DNA of 64,000 nucleotides. It comes from Candidatus Methylomicrobium oryzae (GTDB lineage: Bacteria; Pseudomonadota; Gammaproteobacteria; Methylococcales; Methylomonadaceae). A program made the translations under genes and the position numbers. The stretch spans positions 38,951 through 102,950 of the forward strand of contig NZ_JAERVK010000019.1 in assembly GCF_016745425.1 (NCBI RefSeq), given 5' to 3'. Of the stretch, positions 18,657 to 26,704 are shown in pieces (the first letter of the stretch is position 1; every line of letters starts with the position of its first letter). The notes under the pieces are model-generated. The model had not been told where the DNA came from and searched no databases. It saw only the letters and a list, made by a program, of their open reading frames with translations.

Positions 18657-18723
18657 GACGGGCCATCAGCAACCGTATTTTGAAGTTGGTAAAAGAGTAA
18701 GATCCGTTTGAAGTGGGGCGGCC

Positions 18724-19170
18724 ATGAGAAATAAGAGAAAGTTTTTAATGCAGATTGGGATCGTCTGGCTGTGCCAGGCGTCGGGCGTTCTGGCCCACGA
18801 TCAGAGCGGAAGTCTGGGCGCTCAAGCTTCGGCTACCGATTACTACGAGCTGGAGTGCTTCGATGACGGCAACGGCTCTCCCGAGCATTTGTTTTTTGAA
18901 GTTCGCGGCGATACCAGGAATACGGCGGTACAAGTCAGCGGGCAAGTCGTCAACGGCAGCCAGGCGGCCAGCGCGACCGATCATACGAGCGGGGACAGCA
19001 GCTATAGCCCTCAGTTGAAAGTCGTTCACGAAGGTGATAACGATGTGTATCGCATGGTAATCGACAAAAACGGCCCCGGCGTAGCCCAATATTCGCTGCA
19101 ATATCACTGCGAAACGGGCAACGGCGTTCATACCGGAACATCCGATCTCAAGTTTTTGCAAGTCCAGTAA
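18724..19170 (+). CDS. Secreted single-domain protein, paralogue of the preceding gene
   Basis: A 148-residue exported protein with a signal peptide (KFLMQIGIVWLCQASGVLA-HD) and one copy of the Cys-bracketed domain found twice in the protein encoded just upstream. Shared positions are ATDxY before the first Cys (ATDYYELEC here, ATDSYRITC there), a LFFEV/LNFKI strand ~10 residues later, a central D-x-Y-x-[MV]-x-[IV] strand, and Y-x-[CL]-x-Y-x-C plus TGTxD near the end. After signal removal only the two domain cysteines remain, ~95 residues apart, so they may pair. It lies 67 bp after its larger paralogue in the same orientation, so they may be cotranscribed. Function unknown. Confidence 0.8.
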   Translation: MRNKRKFLMQIGIVWLCQASGVLAHDQSGSLGAQASATDYYELECFDDGNGSPEHLFFEVRGDTRNTAVQVSGQVVNGSQAASATDHTSGDSSYSPQLKVVHEGDNDVYRMVIDKNGPGVAQYSLQYHCETGNGVHTGTSDLKFLQVQ

Positions 19171-19208
19171 TCTGCGGATACGCAATGAACACGACAGGAG
19201 AGAGAATC

Positions 19209-19245
19209 GGCGGTTGCTGCTATACAGCCTCGATATTCAACCGCC
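19209..19245 (+). terminator. Stem-loop after the paralogous secreted genes
   Basis: GGCGGTTG pairs with CAACCGCC across a 21-nt loop, ~40 bp after the stop. No T-run follows directly, so this may be a weak or factor-dependent terminator. Confidence 0.35.
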
Positions 19246-19329
19246 TGACTGCATTTCACTCTTTCGAGCGCACAGCCGAAGCCACCGCTTCAGCCTCCTT
19301 CGATTAAAGTCATCCCGGTCATTTTTTTC

Positions 19330-19863
19330 ATGTTAACAATCCACCAAAAAAAATTAGCCCTGTCCGGGGCGTTGTCGGCATTGCTGCTGTCGATGCCTTT
19401 ATCTGCGGCTGAGCGCGGCGAGACTGCCGGCAATTGCGCCTTATCCATGCTGGATGGCTCCGGCAGTGTGGCATTGGACAAATTCAAGGGAAAGGTGGTC
19501 TATCTCGATTTCTGGGCATCCTGGTGCGGACCCTGCGCCAAATCGTTTCCGTTCATGAACCGATTGCACGAAGAGCTCGGCGGTAAAGACCTGGCGATCA
19601 TCGGCGTCAATCTGGACGAAAACCCCGAAGATGCGCAGGCGTTTTTAGCGCAATATCCGGCCAATTTCACGATTGCCGCCGACAAGGGCGAACAGTGCGC
19701 CCGGCAGTTCGACGTGAAGGCGATGCCGTCGACGTACCTGATCGGCCGGGACGGCGTCATTCGGGACGTGCATCTGGGCTTTCGTGCGGATGAAGGAAAA
19801 GCGCTGCGCGAAACCGTGGAGAAGCTGTTGAACGAGAATCCTTCGGCGGCGGCCGCGCAATGA
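19330..19863 (+). CDS. TlpA-type periplasmic thioredoxin
   Basis: A 177-residue exported thioredoxin-fold protein. The signal peptide (LALSGALSALLLSMPLSAAE) is followed by the redox motif FWASWCGPCAKSFPFMN (WCGPC) near residue 65, and the cis-proline loop AMPSTYLIGRDG near 140. This is the TlpA/ResA/DsbE class that reduces or reshuffles disulfides on exported proteins or cofactor-attachment cysteines. Its TGA overlaps the ATG of the DUF4266 gene by four bases, so translation is coupled. With DUF4266, DUF3570 and ApbE genes downstream, it most likely services the cysteines of that set, perhaps the C-terminal CxC of the lipoprotein. Confidence 0.92.
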   Translation: MLTIHQKKLALSGALSALLLSMPLSAAERGETAGNCALSMLDGSGSVALDKFKGKVVYLDFWASWCGPCAKSFPFMNRLHEELGGKDLAIIGVNLDENPEDAQAFLAQYPANFTIAADKGEQCARQFDVKAMPSTYLIGRDGVIRDVHLGFRADEGKALRETVEKLLNENPSAAAAQ

Positions 19864-20087
19864 TTTTACCGGTTCGAGGGACGTGCATGGCGCTGGCTTT
19901 TTTTCTGGGGATCGGTGCGGCCGGTTGCGCGGAAGTCGCGCCCTGGCAGCGCGGCAATCTGGCCAAGCCGCAGATGGCGCTGGAGCCCTATCCGCTGCAG
20001 AGCTCCTTTCGCGGCCACATCTACGGCAGCCGGGAAGCCGCTTCCGGCGTGAGCGCGTCCGAGGGAGGTGGATGTGGCTGCTATTGA
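19860..20087 (+). CDS. DUF4266 small lipoprotein ending in GGGCGC
   Basis: A 75-residue DUF4266 protein. The N-terminal hydrophobic stretch ends in IGAAGC, an atypical but plausible lipobox, so Cys23 would be the lipidated residue. The mature part holds the family block PWQRGNLAKPQMALEP and SSFRGHIYGSREAASG, and finishes in GGGCGCY, a conserved CxC tail. Two cysteines separated by one residue at the extreme C-terminus suggest metal binding or disulfide exchange with the TlpA protein encoded upstream (4-bp overlap). The next gene begins inside its last codons. The biochemical role of DUF4266 is not established; its constant pairing with DUF3570 suggests that the two act together. Confidence 0.9.
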   Translation: MILPVRGTCMALAFFLGIGAAGCAEVAPWQRGNLAKPQMALEPYPLQSSFRGHIYGSREAASGVSASEGGGCGCY

Positions 20088-22605
20088 GCCGGTTCAACCG
20101 GCCGACGACGCTCAGAAACCGTCGGCAGGTCCTTTAAATGCCTTGACCGCCGCCGCCCTGGCGCTGCCCGGCCTGGTGTTGCCGGCGGCGCAAGCGGCGG
20201 ACGATGAATTTGCCGTCCAGTACGGCCATTACCAGGAAGAGAATCGCCAGCTGTTCGGCGTCGAAAGCAAGTTCCGGCCGATTACGGTCGATACCCTGCA
20301 GGGCAGCGGCAATCTCAAGCTCACCGACCGGGTCAAGTTTACTTTCAATTACACGCAGGATACCTGGTCGGGAGCGACGCCGATCGCAACCGCGCCGCTC
20401 GACATGCGCGGCAACAGCACTTCGAATTCGCCCGACGGCATAACCGGCGCCACGCCGAACATCGTGGGCGATTTATTCTTCGATTCGAACTTGAATCCCT
20501 TGCGGACCGACGGTTTCGGCACTGTGGTCGGCGGTCCCGACCGCCGCCTAGTGCATACGCTTTCTTCCGCTTCTCCTGAAACCCGCAAGCAAGGCAGCTT
20601 CAAGCTGGGTTACGAATGGGACGAGGCGGCGCTGGACGTAGGGGGGGGCGTTTCGGTGGAGGACGACTACGAATCCGGCTTCGTCAACCTGGGCGGTCGG
20701 CTCGATTTCAATCAGAAACTGACTACCCTGAGTGGCGGCTTGAGCTATACGTCGAGCGATACCAACGCGCGAATCGATCACGATGCGTTGCCGTATATCA
20801 ATACCGGCGCCTATGACGGCCAGATCGAGCGGACGGCGGAAGGCGGAAAGATCATCCATGGCGAGCGTAAGGATTGGGGCGCGCATCTCGGCCTGACCCA
20901 GGTTCTGAACAAGAACGCGCTGATCGAGGCCGGCCTGGGCTATACCCTCGGCAACGGCTATATGGAAAACCCTTACAAGGTCGTCGAAGTCGCCTTCATC
21001 AACGACAATATTCCGCCGCCCGAGGGTGCGGCCTATGTAGGGCAAGTCCGCGCTTTGCTCGAACAGCGCCCGGACGTGCGCAACCAGTTCAACGGGAATT
21101 TGGGGTATGTCCAGCATATCGACGCGCTGGATGCGGCGCTGCATTTCAATTACCGCTATTATCTCGACGACTGGGGCATCAACGCCCACACCTTCGAATC
21201 CGACTGGGTGCAGCCGCTCGGCCATGGCTGGAGCGTGACGCCGAGAATCCGCTATTACTCCCAGGATGCGGCCGATTTTTATACTCCCTACCTGATTTCG
21301 AACCAGCCCTACAATTCGGGCCGGTTTAACCGCAATCTGTTGCCGAATCATTTTTCCAGCGATCATCGCCTTTCCGGTTATGGCGCCTTGAGCGGCGGCG
21401 TGACGGTCAGCAAAAAGTTTGCGAAAGGCGTCGACGTCGACCTGGGCTTCGAATATTACACCCACCAGGGCGGCCTGAAAATCGGCGGGGGCGGCGAGGG
21501 CGACTACGCGGATTTCGATTCCTGGAACGTCAACGGCACGCTCAAGGTCAATCTGGAAGCCCTGGCGGCGGGCGCCGACCACGGCAGCCATGCGCATCAC
21601 CACCACCATCACGGCGCTACGGCCCCGGCCGGCGTGATGTTCGACCACATGCTGGGCAAGAACGGCTTCATGGTCGGCTACCGTTACATGTATAGCAGTC
21701 AGAGCGGCGACATGCTGCACGGCTCGAATTTGGTCGGCGATCCTGCGATCGTGGCCGGCGGCTGCGGGCCTAACCCGTGCTTCGTCAAGCCGAACAGCAT
21801 GGCGATGCACATGCACATGCTCGACATCATGTATGCGCCGACCGATTGGCTGAACCTGATGGTGATGCCGCAGTTCATGGACATGAGCATGACGATGCGC
21901 CGATTGACCGGCGCGCCGCCGGATGACGAAGCGCCGGACGGAGGCGTGCATATCCCGCACCATGTCGAGAACGGGCACGAAACCGGCGGCATCAGCGACA
22001 TGGGGGTGTATGCGCTGGTCAAGCTGTTCGATGCCGGCCGCCATCACCTGCACATGGGGCTCGGCCTGAGCATTCCGTTCGGGGCGGTCGACATCGAACT
22101 GCGGCGCAATCACCAGGTGGAAGGCGGCCTGATCCATTACGGGATGCAGCTCGGCAGCGGCACGCTCGATTTCAAGCCGAGCCTCACCTATACCGGCAAT
22201 TACGAAGACTGGGCGTGGGGCGCGCAGCTGAGCGGCACCAAGCGTCTGGAAGACCATGGCGAAACCGGTTACCGCTTGGGCGACATCTTCCAGACCACGG
22301 CGTGGGGCGGCTACGGGCTGACGAACTGGCTGACTGCGACCCTGCGCGGCGTCTATACGATTCAAGGCGCGGTACAGGGCGAGTTTAATCAATTCATCGA
22401 CCGGTTGGGGCCGATGGATTATCCGATGAACTACGGCGGCCGGTTTTGGGACGTCGGCTTCGGGCTCAATGCGACAATTCCGAGCGGCGACCTGGCCGGC
22501 AATTCGCTGGGTGTCGAATGGCTGCAGCCGGTCGCCACCGATTACAACGGCTATCAGCTGGACCGCGACGGCACGTTGTCGGCGACCTGGCATTATGCGT
22601 TTTAA
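20074..22605 (+). CDS. DUF3570 protein fused to a Met/His-rich outer-membrane-type domain
   Basis: An 843-residue exported protein in two parts. Residues ~40-495 are DUF3570, a beta-rich outer-membrane-like domain after a hydrophobic export segment ending in AAQA. It contains two D-x-x-[ST]-G-A-T motifs: DTWSGAT (96-102) and DGITGAT (121-127). These match the motif on which ApbE attaches FMN to exported proteins, and apbE is the next gene. A His-rich linker (HGSHAHHHHHH, 503-513) leads to residues ~518-843, a second beta-rich domain with a Met/His cluster (MAMHMHMLDIMYAP, then MVMPQFMDMSMTM) resembling copper-associated outer-membrane proteins normally encoded separately. The GTG at 20074 is preferred over 20068 because GGAGG is then five bases upstream. 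It overlaps the DUF4266 gene. Confidence 0.85.
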   Translation: MAAIEPVQPADDAQKPSAGPLNALTAAALALPGLVLPAAQAADDEFAVQYGHYQEENRQLFGVESKFRPITVDTLQGSGNLKLTDRVKFTFNYTQDTWSGATPIATAPLDMRGNSTSNSPDGITGATPNIVGDLFFDSNLNPLRTDGFGTVVGGPDRRLVHTLSSASPETRKQGSFKLGYEWDEAALDVGGGVSVEDDYESGFVNLGGRLDFNQKLTTLSGGLSYTSSDTNARIDHDALPYINTGAYDGQIERTAEGGKIIHGERKDWGAHLGLTQVLNKNALIEAGLGYTLGNGYMENPYKVVEVAFINDNIPPPEGAAYVGQVRALLEQRPDVRNQFNGNLGYVQHIDALDAALHFNYRYYLDDWGINAHTFESDWVQPLGHGWSVTPRIRYYSQDAADFYTPYLISNQPYNSGRFNRNLLPNHFSSDHRLSGYGALSGGVTVSKKFAKGVDVDLGFEYYTHQGGLKIGGGGEGDYADFDSWNVNGTLKVNLEALAAGADHGSHAHHHHHHGATAPAGVMFDHMLGKNGFMVGYRYMYSSQSGDMLHGSNLVGDPAIVAGGCGPNPCFVKPNSMAMHMHMLDIMYAPTDWLNLMVMPQFMDMSMTMRRLTGAPPDDEAPDGGVHIPHHVENGHETGGISDMGVYALVKLFDAGRHHLHMGLGLSIPFGAVDIELRRNHQVEGGLIHYGMQLGSGTLDFKPSLTYTGNYEDWAWGAQLSGTKRLEDHGETGYRLGDIFQTTAWGGYGLTNWLTATLRGVYTIQGAVQGEFNQFIDRLGPMDYPMNYGGRFWDVGFGLNATIPSGDLAGNSLGVEWLQPVATDYNGYQLDRDGTLSATWHYAF

Positions 22606-22627
22606 CCGATGAGGCTTCGTCTTCGGA

Positions 22628-22660
22628 AGACCTGCCAGGTTTTAAAAACCTGGCAGGTCT
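22628..22660. repeat. 33-bp perfect palindrome, copy 1
   Basis: A 16-bp arm (AGACCTGCCAGGTTTT) and its exact reverse complement around a single A, 22 bp after the DUF3570-fusion stop. A diverged copy lies at 49896-49928. It could act as a terminator but is clearly also a dispersed repeat. Confidence 0.8.
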
Positions 22661-22788
22661 ATAGGACGCCCCCTAAAAATGTTTTCGGTAATCGCCATAA
22701 CCTAACCCTTGCTTCCGCAATGTAACGGCGATGTCGACGAATCCCTTTTGACCGCCGCTGCGGTGGGCACCCAGAGGTTCACTCCGCC

Positions 22789-23712
22789 TTGAATACCCTT
22801 GAACTATATCGGCACGATTTCAAAGCCATGGGCACGCCCTGCGAAATTCAGCTTTTCGCGAAAGTTAGGGCTTCGGCCGGGCGGGCGGCCGAAGCCGCCG
22901 TTGCCGATATTGCGCGCCTGGAAGCGCGTTATTCGCGCTACCGCGCCGACAGTTTCCTGTCCGAAATTAACCGCATTGCGGCGAAAGGCGGGCGGATCAA
23001 GGTGGACGATGAAACTGCGGGCCTTTTGAATTACGCGGCCACCTGCCATGAACAAAGCGGGGGACTGTTCGATATTACCTCGGGCATCTTGCGGCGCGCC
23101 TGGCGCTTCGACAGCGGCGCGTTGCCGGAGCAAAGTCTGATTGACGATTTGCTCGCCAAGGTCGGCTGGGACAAGGTCGTCTGGGCGCCGCCGGTACTCG
23201 AATTCCCACTGCCCGGCATGGAGATCGATTTCGGCGGCGTAGTGAAGGAATATGCCGCCGACCGGGCCGCCGGCCTGTGCCGGGCGGCGGGCATCCGGCA
23301 CGGCATGATCAATCTCGGCGGCGACATCAAGGTGATCGGCCCGCGCGCGGACGGCAGCCCTTGGCGAATCGGCATTCGCCATCCCAGGCAAAAAGGAGGG
23401 CTCCTGCAAACGGTGGAACTGTCCGAAGGCGCGATGACCAGCAGCGGCGATTACGAACGCTGCCTGACGATCGGCGATGTGCGCTACGGACACATTCTGA
23501 ATCCGCGTACCGGCTGGCCGGTCGGGCACCTGGCGTCGGTTACCGTGATCGCCGACTTCTGCGTGGTGGCCGGCAGCGCTTCGACTATCGCCATGCTGAA
23601 GGCGGAGGCGGGGCCGGCCTGGCTGGAGTCGCTCGGGCTGCCGCATCTTTGGATCGACGTGAACGGCGGAACGGGCGGGACTTTGCAAAATGCTGCCGTT
23701 CACTCTCAATAA
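22789..23712 (+). CDS. apbE: FAD:protein FMN transferase (ApbE)
   Basis: A 307-residue ApbE-family enzyme that transfers FMN from FAD to a Thr or Ser of target proteins through a phosphodiester bond. Family marks are FKAMGTPCEIQLFA at the N-terminus, YSRYRADSFLSEINR, EIDFGGVVKEYAADRA, GMINLGGDIKVIGPR with the Asp-binding loop, and the C-terminal YGHILNPRTGWPV. The likely start is TTG at 22789, directly before the conserved N-terminal strand, because no ATG lies in a better place. There is no obvious signal peptide or lipobox, unlike many ApbE proteins, so either the start is further upstream with a frame error or the enzyme acts before export. The candidate substrate is the DUF3570 protein encoded upstream. 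Confidence 0.93.
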   Translation: MNTLELYRHDFKAMGTPCEIQLFAKVRASAGRAAEAAVADIARLEARYSRYRADSFLSEINRIAAKGGRIKVDDETAGLLNYAATCHEQSGGLFDITSGILRRAWRFDSGALPEQSLIDDLLAKVGWDKVVWAPPVLEFPLPGMEIDFGGVVKEYAADRAAGLCRAAGIRHGMINLGGDIKVIGPRADGSPWRIGIRHPRQKGGLLQTVELSEGAMTSSGDYERCLTIGDVRYGHILNPRTGWPVGHLASVTVIADFCVVAGSASTIAMLKAEAGPAWLESLGLPHLWIDVNGGTGGTLQNAAVHSQ

Positions 23713-23804
23713 GGCTTTAGGAATCCGACATAACGTACAACGTTGTTAACAGGCTCGAACGTTTCGGGCTCTATCTGACCGTATTTCTGACCGGCGCCTC
23801 GGTA

Positions 23805-25283
23805 ATGGTGATCGAACTGTTGGGCACCCGGATGATCGCGCCGTTTTACGGCGCGAGCCTGTACGTCTGGTCGTCGCTGATCTCGGTCACCATGATGGCG
23901 CTGGCGATCGGCTATTTTGTCGGCGGGCGCTGGGCCGACCGCGCGAGGCGCAGCGGCCTGTCGCTGATCGTGGCGTTGGCGGCGGTGTTGACGCTGCTGA
24001 TTCCCTGGCTGACCCGGCCGGTGCTGCTGGCGACCGATCCTTTGGGCCTTCGCTTGGGCGCGTTGGCCAGCGCCCTGGTTTTGTTCATGCCGAGTCTGAC
24101 GATGCTCGGGATGGTCGGGCCGTTCGCGATCAAGCTTGCCACTTCGCGCCTGGACGGCGTCGGTTCGAGCGCGGGCTCGATCTACGCGGTCAGCACCTTG
24201 GGCAGCGTGGCCGGTACGCTGTTTCTCGGCTTTTATCTGTTTCCTTTGCTGGGTTCGCGCGAAATTTTCATCGGTACCGGGGTGTTTCTGCTGCTGCTGG
24301 CGGTGTCGCTCTCGGTATTCGAACAAAAGCGCCTGGCGATGAATTCGGCCATCGTTTCCAGCCTGTCGTTACTGGTCATCGGCCTGGGCTTGCTGCCCAA
24401 AATCGTCGATGCGGGCCATTTTCAGGACCGCAGCGGCAAATTCCGGATGCTTTCCGAAGAAGAAAGCCTGTACGGCTGGGTGCGGGTGATCGACCAGCCC
24501 GCGCGCAACCTGCGTATGCTGACTTCCGACGCGTCGATGATCGGCGCGGCCGGCATCAGCGACGGCGGCAACCGGCTCAGCTATCAGGACATCGTCGGCA
24601 TGATCCCGGCGCTCAGGCCGGGCATGAAGCGCGCCCTGATCGTGGGTTTGGGCGCCGGCAAGATGGTCGATGTGCTGCAGGGGCGCTACGGCATCGAAAC
24701 CGACACGCTGGAAATCGACCCGGCGGTGGCGAAGGCGGCCAGCCGTTATTTCGGTTTCCATCCGGACGGAAAGAACATCATCGGCGATGCACGCTATGAA
24801 ATCCGCCATCTCCAGGGGCCCTACGATCTGATCATCCACGACTGTTTTACCGGCGGCTCGGAGCCCGCGCACCTGCTGACCGTTGAAACCCTGCAGCAAT
24901 TGAAGGGGCTTTTGTCCGAACAAGGGATTCTGGCGGTCAATTTTGTCAGCTTTGCAGAAGGAAAGGACAATCTGGCGCTGCCTTCGGTCGCGAGGACGAT
25001 CGACCGTGTGTTTCCGCACCAGTCCCTGTTCATTTCGGAGCCGGGCAAAGACTTCAACGATTTCATCTTTCTGGCCGCCGACCGGCCGATCGATCTTTCG
25101 ACCGACTCGCTCTTTGCGGATCAGGCTGGCTGGTTTAGGGACCGCCAGTTTCAAGTCGACAAGAACCGCGGCGTGCTGCTGACCGATAATCTGAATCCGC
25201 TCGAGCACCTGCAGGTGAGAAAATCCGAGCAATACCGCAGCGTGCTGGTCGATTGGTTCGGAGCCGATCTGCTGGTCCGCTGA
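23805..25283 (+). CDS. Membrane-fused spermidine-synthase-like protein
   Basis: At least 492 residues: six or seven transmembrane segments (to residue ~190) followed by a class I SAM-dependent/aminopropyltransferase-like domain (LIVGLGAGKMVDVL, then TLEIDPAVAKAASRYFG, DARYEIRHLQGPYDLIIHDCF). This is the fused 'MFS-like + spermidine synthase' family, common in bacteria and often of unknown substrate. Polyamine synthesis has not been shown for most members. The first canonical start is the ATG at 23805, but the hydrophobic first helix plainly continues upstream (FGLYLTVFLTGASVMV) to a stop at 23718-23720 with no ATG, GTG or TTG. The true start may therefore be CTG or ATA. It follows apbE closely and probably belongs to the same cluster. 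Confidence 0.85.
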   Translation: MVIELLGTRMIAPFYGASLYVWSSLISVTMMALAIGYFVGGRWADRARRSGLSLIVALAAVLTLLIPWLTRPVLLATDPLGLRLGALASALVLFMPSLTMLGMVGPFAIKLATSRLDGVGSSAGSIYAVSTLGSVAGTLFLGFYLFPLLGSREIFIGTGVFLLLLAVSLSVFEQKRLAMNSAIVSSLSLLVIGLGLLPKIVDAGHFQDRSGKFRMLSEEESLYGWVRVIDQPARNLRMLTSDASMIGAAGISDGGNRLSYQDIVGMIPALRPGMKRALIVGLGAGKMVDVLQGRYGIETDTLEIDPAVAKAASRYFGFHPDGKNIIGDARYEIRHLQGPYDLIIHDCFTGGSEPAHLLTVETLQQLKGLLSEQGILAVNFVSFAEGKDNLALPSVARTIDRVFPHQSLFISEPGKDFNDFIFLAADRPIDLSTDSLFADQAGWFRDRQFQVDKNRGVLLTDNLNPLEHLQVRKSEQYRSVLVDWFGADLLVR

Positions 25284-25351
25284 TCCGATCCCCCCTTCTA
25301 ATGGCGTGAAGATAAGCCGGAATCAGCCGGCTCAAGGGAGTGCAAAGCAAG

Positions 25352-25455
25352 GTAGGATGGGTAGAGCGAAGCGAAACCCATCAAGAAAGCCATCAATGCG
25401 ATGTCCGATATGACTATTCACGATGGGTTTCGGCTATCGCCTCTACCCATCCTAC
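25352..25455. repeat. REPIN-like double hairpin, copy 5
   Basis: GTAGG...CCTAC ends. Both hairpins use a GATGGGT/ACCCATC stem; the first loop is AGAGCGAAGCGAA and the second TTCGGCTATCGCCTCT, largely complementary. It lies in the 25284-25777 gap, which otherwise contains no gene. Confidence 0.85.
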
Positions 25456-25480
25456 GACCCTTTGTCGCTCCGTTTTGTCG

Positions 25481-25502
25481 GTTGCAAAGCCAGCTTTGCA
25501 AC
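25481..25502. repeat. 10-bp perfect inverted repeat
   Basis: GTTGCAAAGC and GCTTTGCAAC around a CA dinucleotide, 25 bp after REPIN copy 5. Without a T-run it is more likely a cruciform or protein site than a terminator. Confidence 0.4.
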
Positions 25503-25777
25503 GCCTTGGGAGTAATTTGGCGGTATTGCCCCCGTTCTGTTTCTCCAATGTCGTGTCGAAGCGGTCCGAATGCCGATCAATGAAAGCCGGTATGGCTGGT
25601 GCTGACTTTATAGTACAATTCCCCTTCCATATTATGAGGTATGCGCCGGTTACTCGGAGGCATTGCCGTCGAACAACAATCCCTGCGTTGAAGCGGAAAA
25701 TAGATAAAAATCTTTCCGCTTTCAATGACGGCAGAATTTTTAAGATTAAAACATAAGAATACTTTGGAGTATCCGAG

Positions 25778-26704
25778 ATGACGATGGACGATAGAGACGG
25801 CTATATCTGGCTGGATGGAAAATGGGTTGACTGGCGCGATGCGAAAACTCACGTCCTGACCCACACGCTGCATTATGGCGGCGGTGTATTCGAAGGCCTC
25901 AGAGCCTATCATGCCGAAAAAGGCACGGCCATCTTCAAGATGAAGGAGCACACCGACCGCCTGTTCCGCTCCGCGCACATCATGAACATGCCGATGCCGT
26001 TCACCAAGGATGACATCAACGACGCGCAATGCGGCGCGATTGCGAAGAACAATCTCGACAGCGCCTACATCCGCACGATGTGTTTCTACGGCTCCGAAGG
26101 GATGGGGCTGCGCGCCGACAACCTGAAAGTGCATGTCATGGTCGCTGCCTGGACCTGGGGCGCGTATCTCGGCGCCGACAACATGGAAAAAGGCATTCGG
26201 ATCCGCACCTCGTCCTATACGCGCAATCACGTGAACAGCACGATGCTGAAGGCCAAAGCGAACGGCAACTATATCAATTCGCTGCTGGCGCTGCAGGAAG
26301 CGATCTCGACCGGCTATGACGAAGCCTTGCTGCTCGATCACGAAGGTTACTGTGCGGAAGGCAGCGGCGAAAACCTGTTCGTGATCCGTAACGGCAAGCT
26401 TTACACGCCGGAAACGACCTCCGCACTGGAAGGCATCACCCGCGACACGATCATGACGATCGCGGCCGAACAGGGCCTGGAAGTGATCGTGAAACGAATT
26501 ACCCGTGACGAAGTGTATATCGCCGACGAAGCGTTTTTCACCGGTTCCGCCGCCGAAGTGACGCCGATCCGCGAATACGACGGCCGTAAGATCGGCAACG
26601 GCAGCCGCGGTCCGATCACCGAAAAGCTGCAGTCGCTGTATTTCGACTATGTGCACGGACGCCGAAGCGACCATGCCGAATGGCTGACTTATGTCGCCAA
26701 ATAA
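25778..26704 (+). CDS. ilvE: Branched-chain amino acid aminotransferase
   Basis: A 308-residue PLP-dependent class IV aminotransferase that interconverts leucine, isoleucine and valine with their 2-oxo acids. Signals are GYIWLDGKWVDWRDAKTHVL at the N-terminus, HYGGGVFEGLRAY, the catalytic lysine segment NSTMLKAKANGNYINSLL, the EGSGENLFVIRNGKLYTP phosphate-binding loop and FFTGSAAEVTPIREYDGR. Length equals E. coli IlvE (309). The ATG at 25778 has GGAG 13 bp upstream; a second ATG at 25784 is also possible. The LPS heptosyltransferase genes follow without a gap, as in several gammaproteobacteria. Confidence 0.97.
   Translation: MTMDDRDGYIWLDGKWVDWRDAKTHVLTHTLHYGGGVFEGLRAYHAEKGTAIFKMKEHTDRLFRSAHIMNMPMPFTKDDINDAQCGAIAKNNLDSAYIRTMCFYGSEGMGLRADNLKVHVMVAAWTWGAYLGADNMEKGIRIRTSSYTRNHVNSTMLKAKANGNYINSLLALQEAISTGYDEALLLDHEGYCAEGSGENLFVIRNGKLYTPETTSALEGITRDTIMTIAAEQGLEVIVKRITRDEVYIADEAFFTGSAAEVTPIREYDGRKIGNGSRGPITEKLQSLYFDYVHGRRSDHAEWLTYVAK

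Noticed and set aside
20548..22593. A 681-codon open frame on the minus strand, opposite the DUF3570 fusion gene
   Set aside because: Its composition is rich in Arg, His, Val and Ala, as expected of the mirror of a GC-rich gene, and it has no family pattern; the plus-strand gene has clear domains and overlaps with its neighbours.
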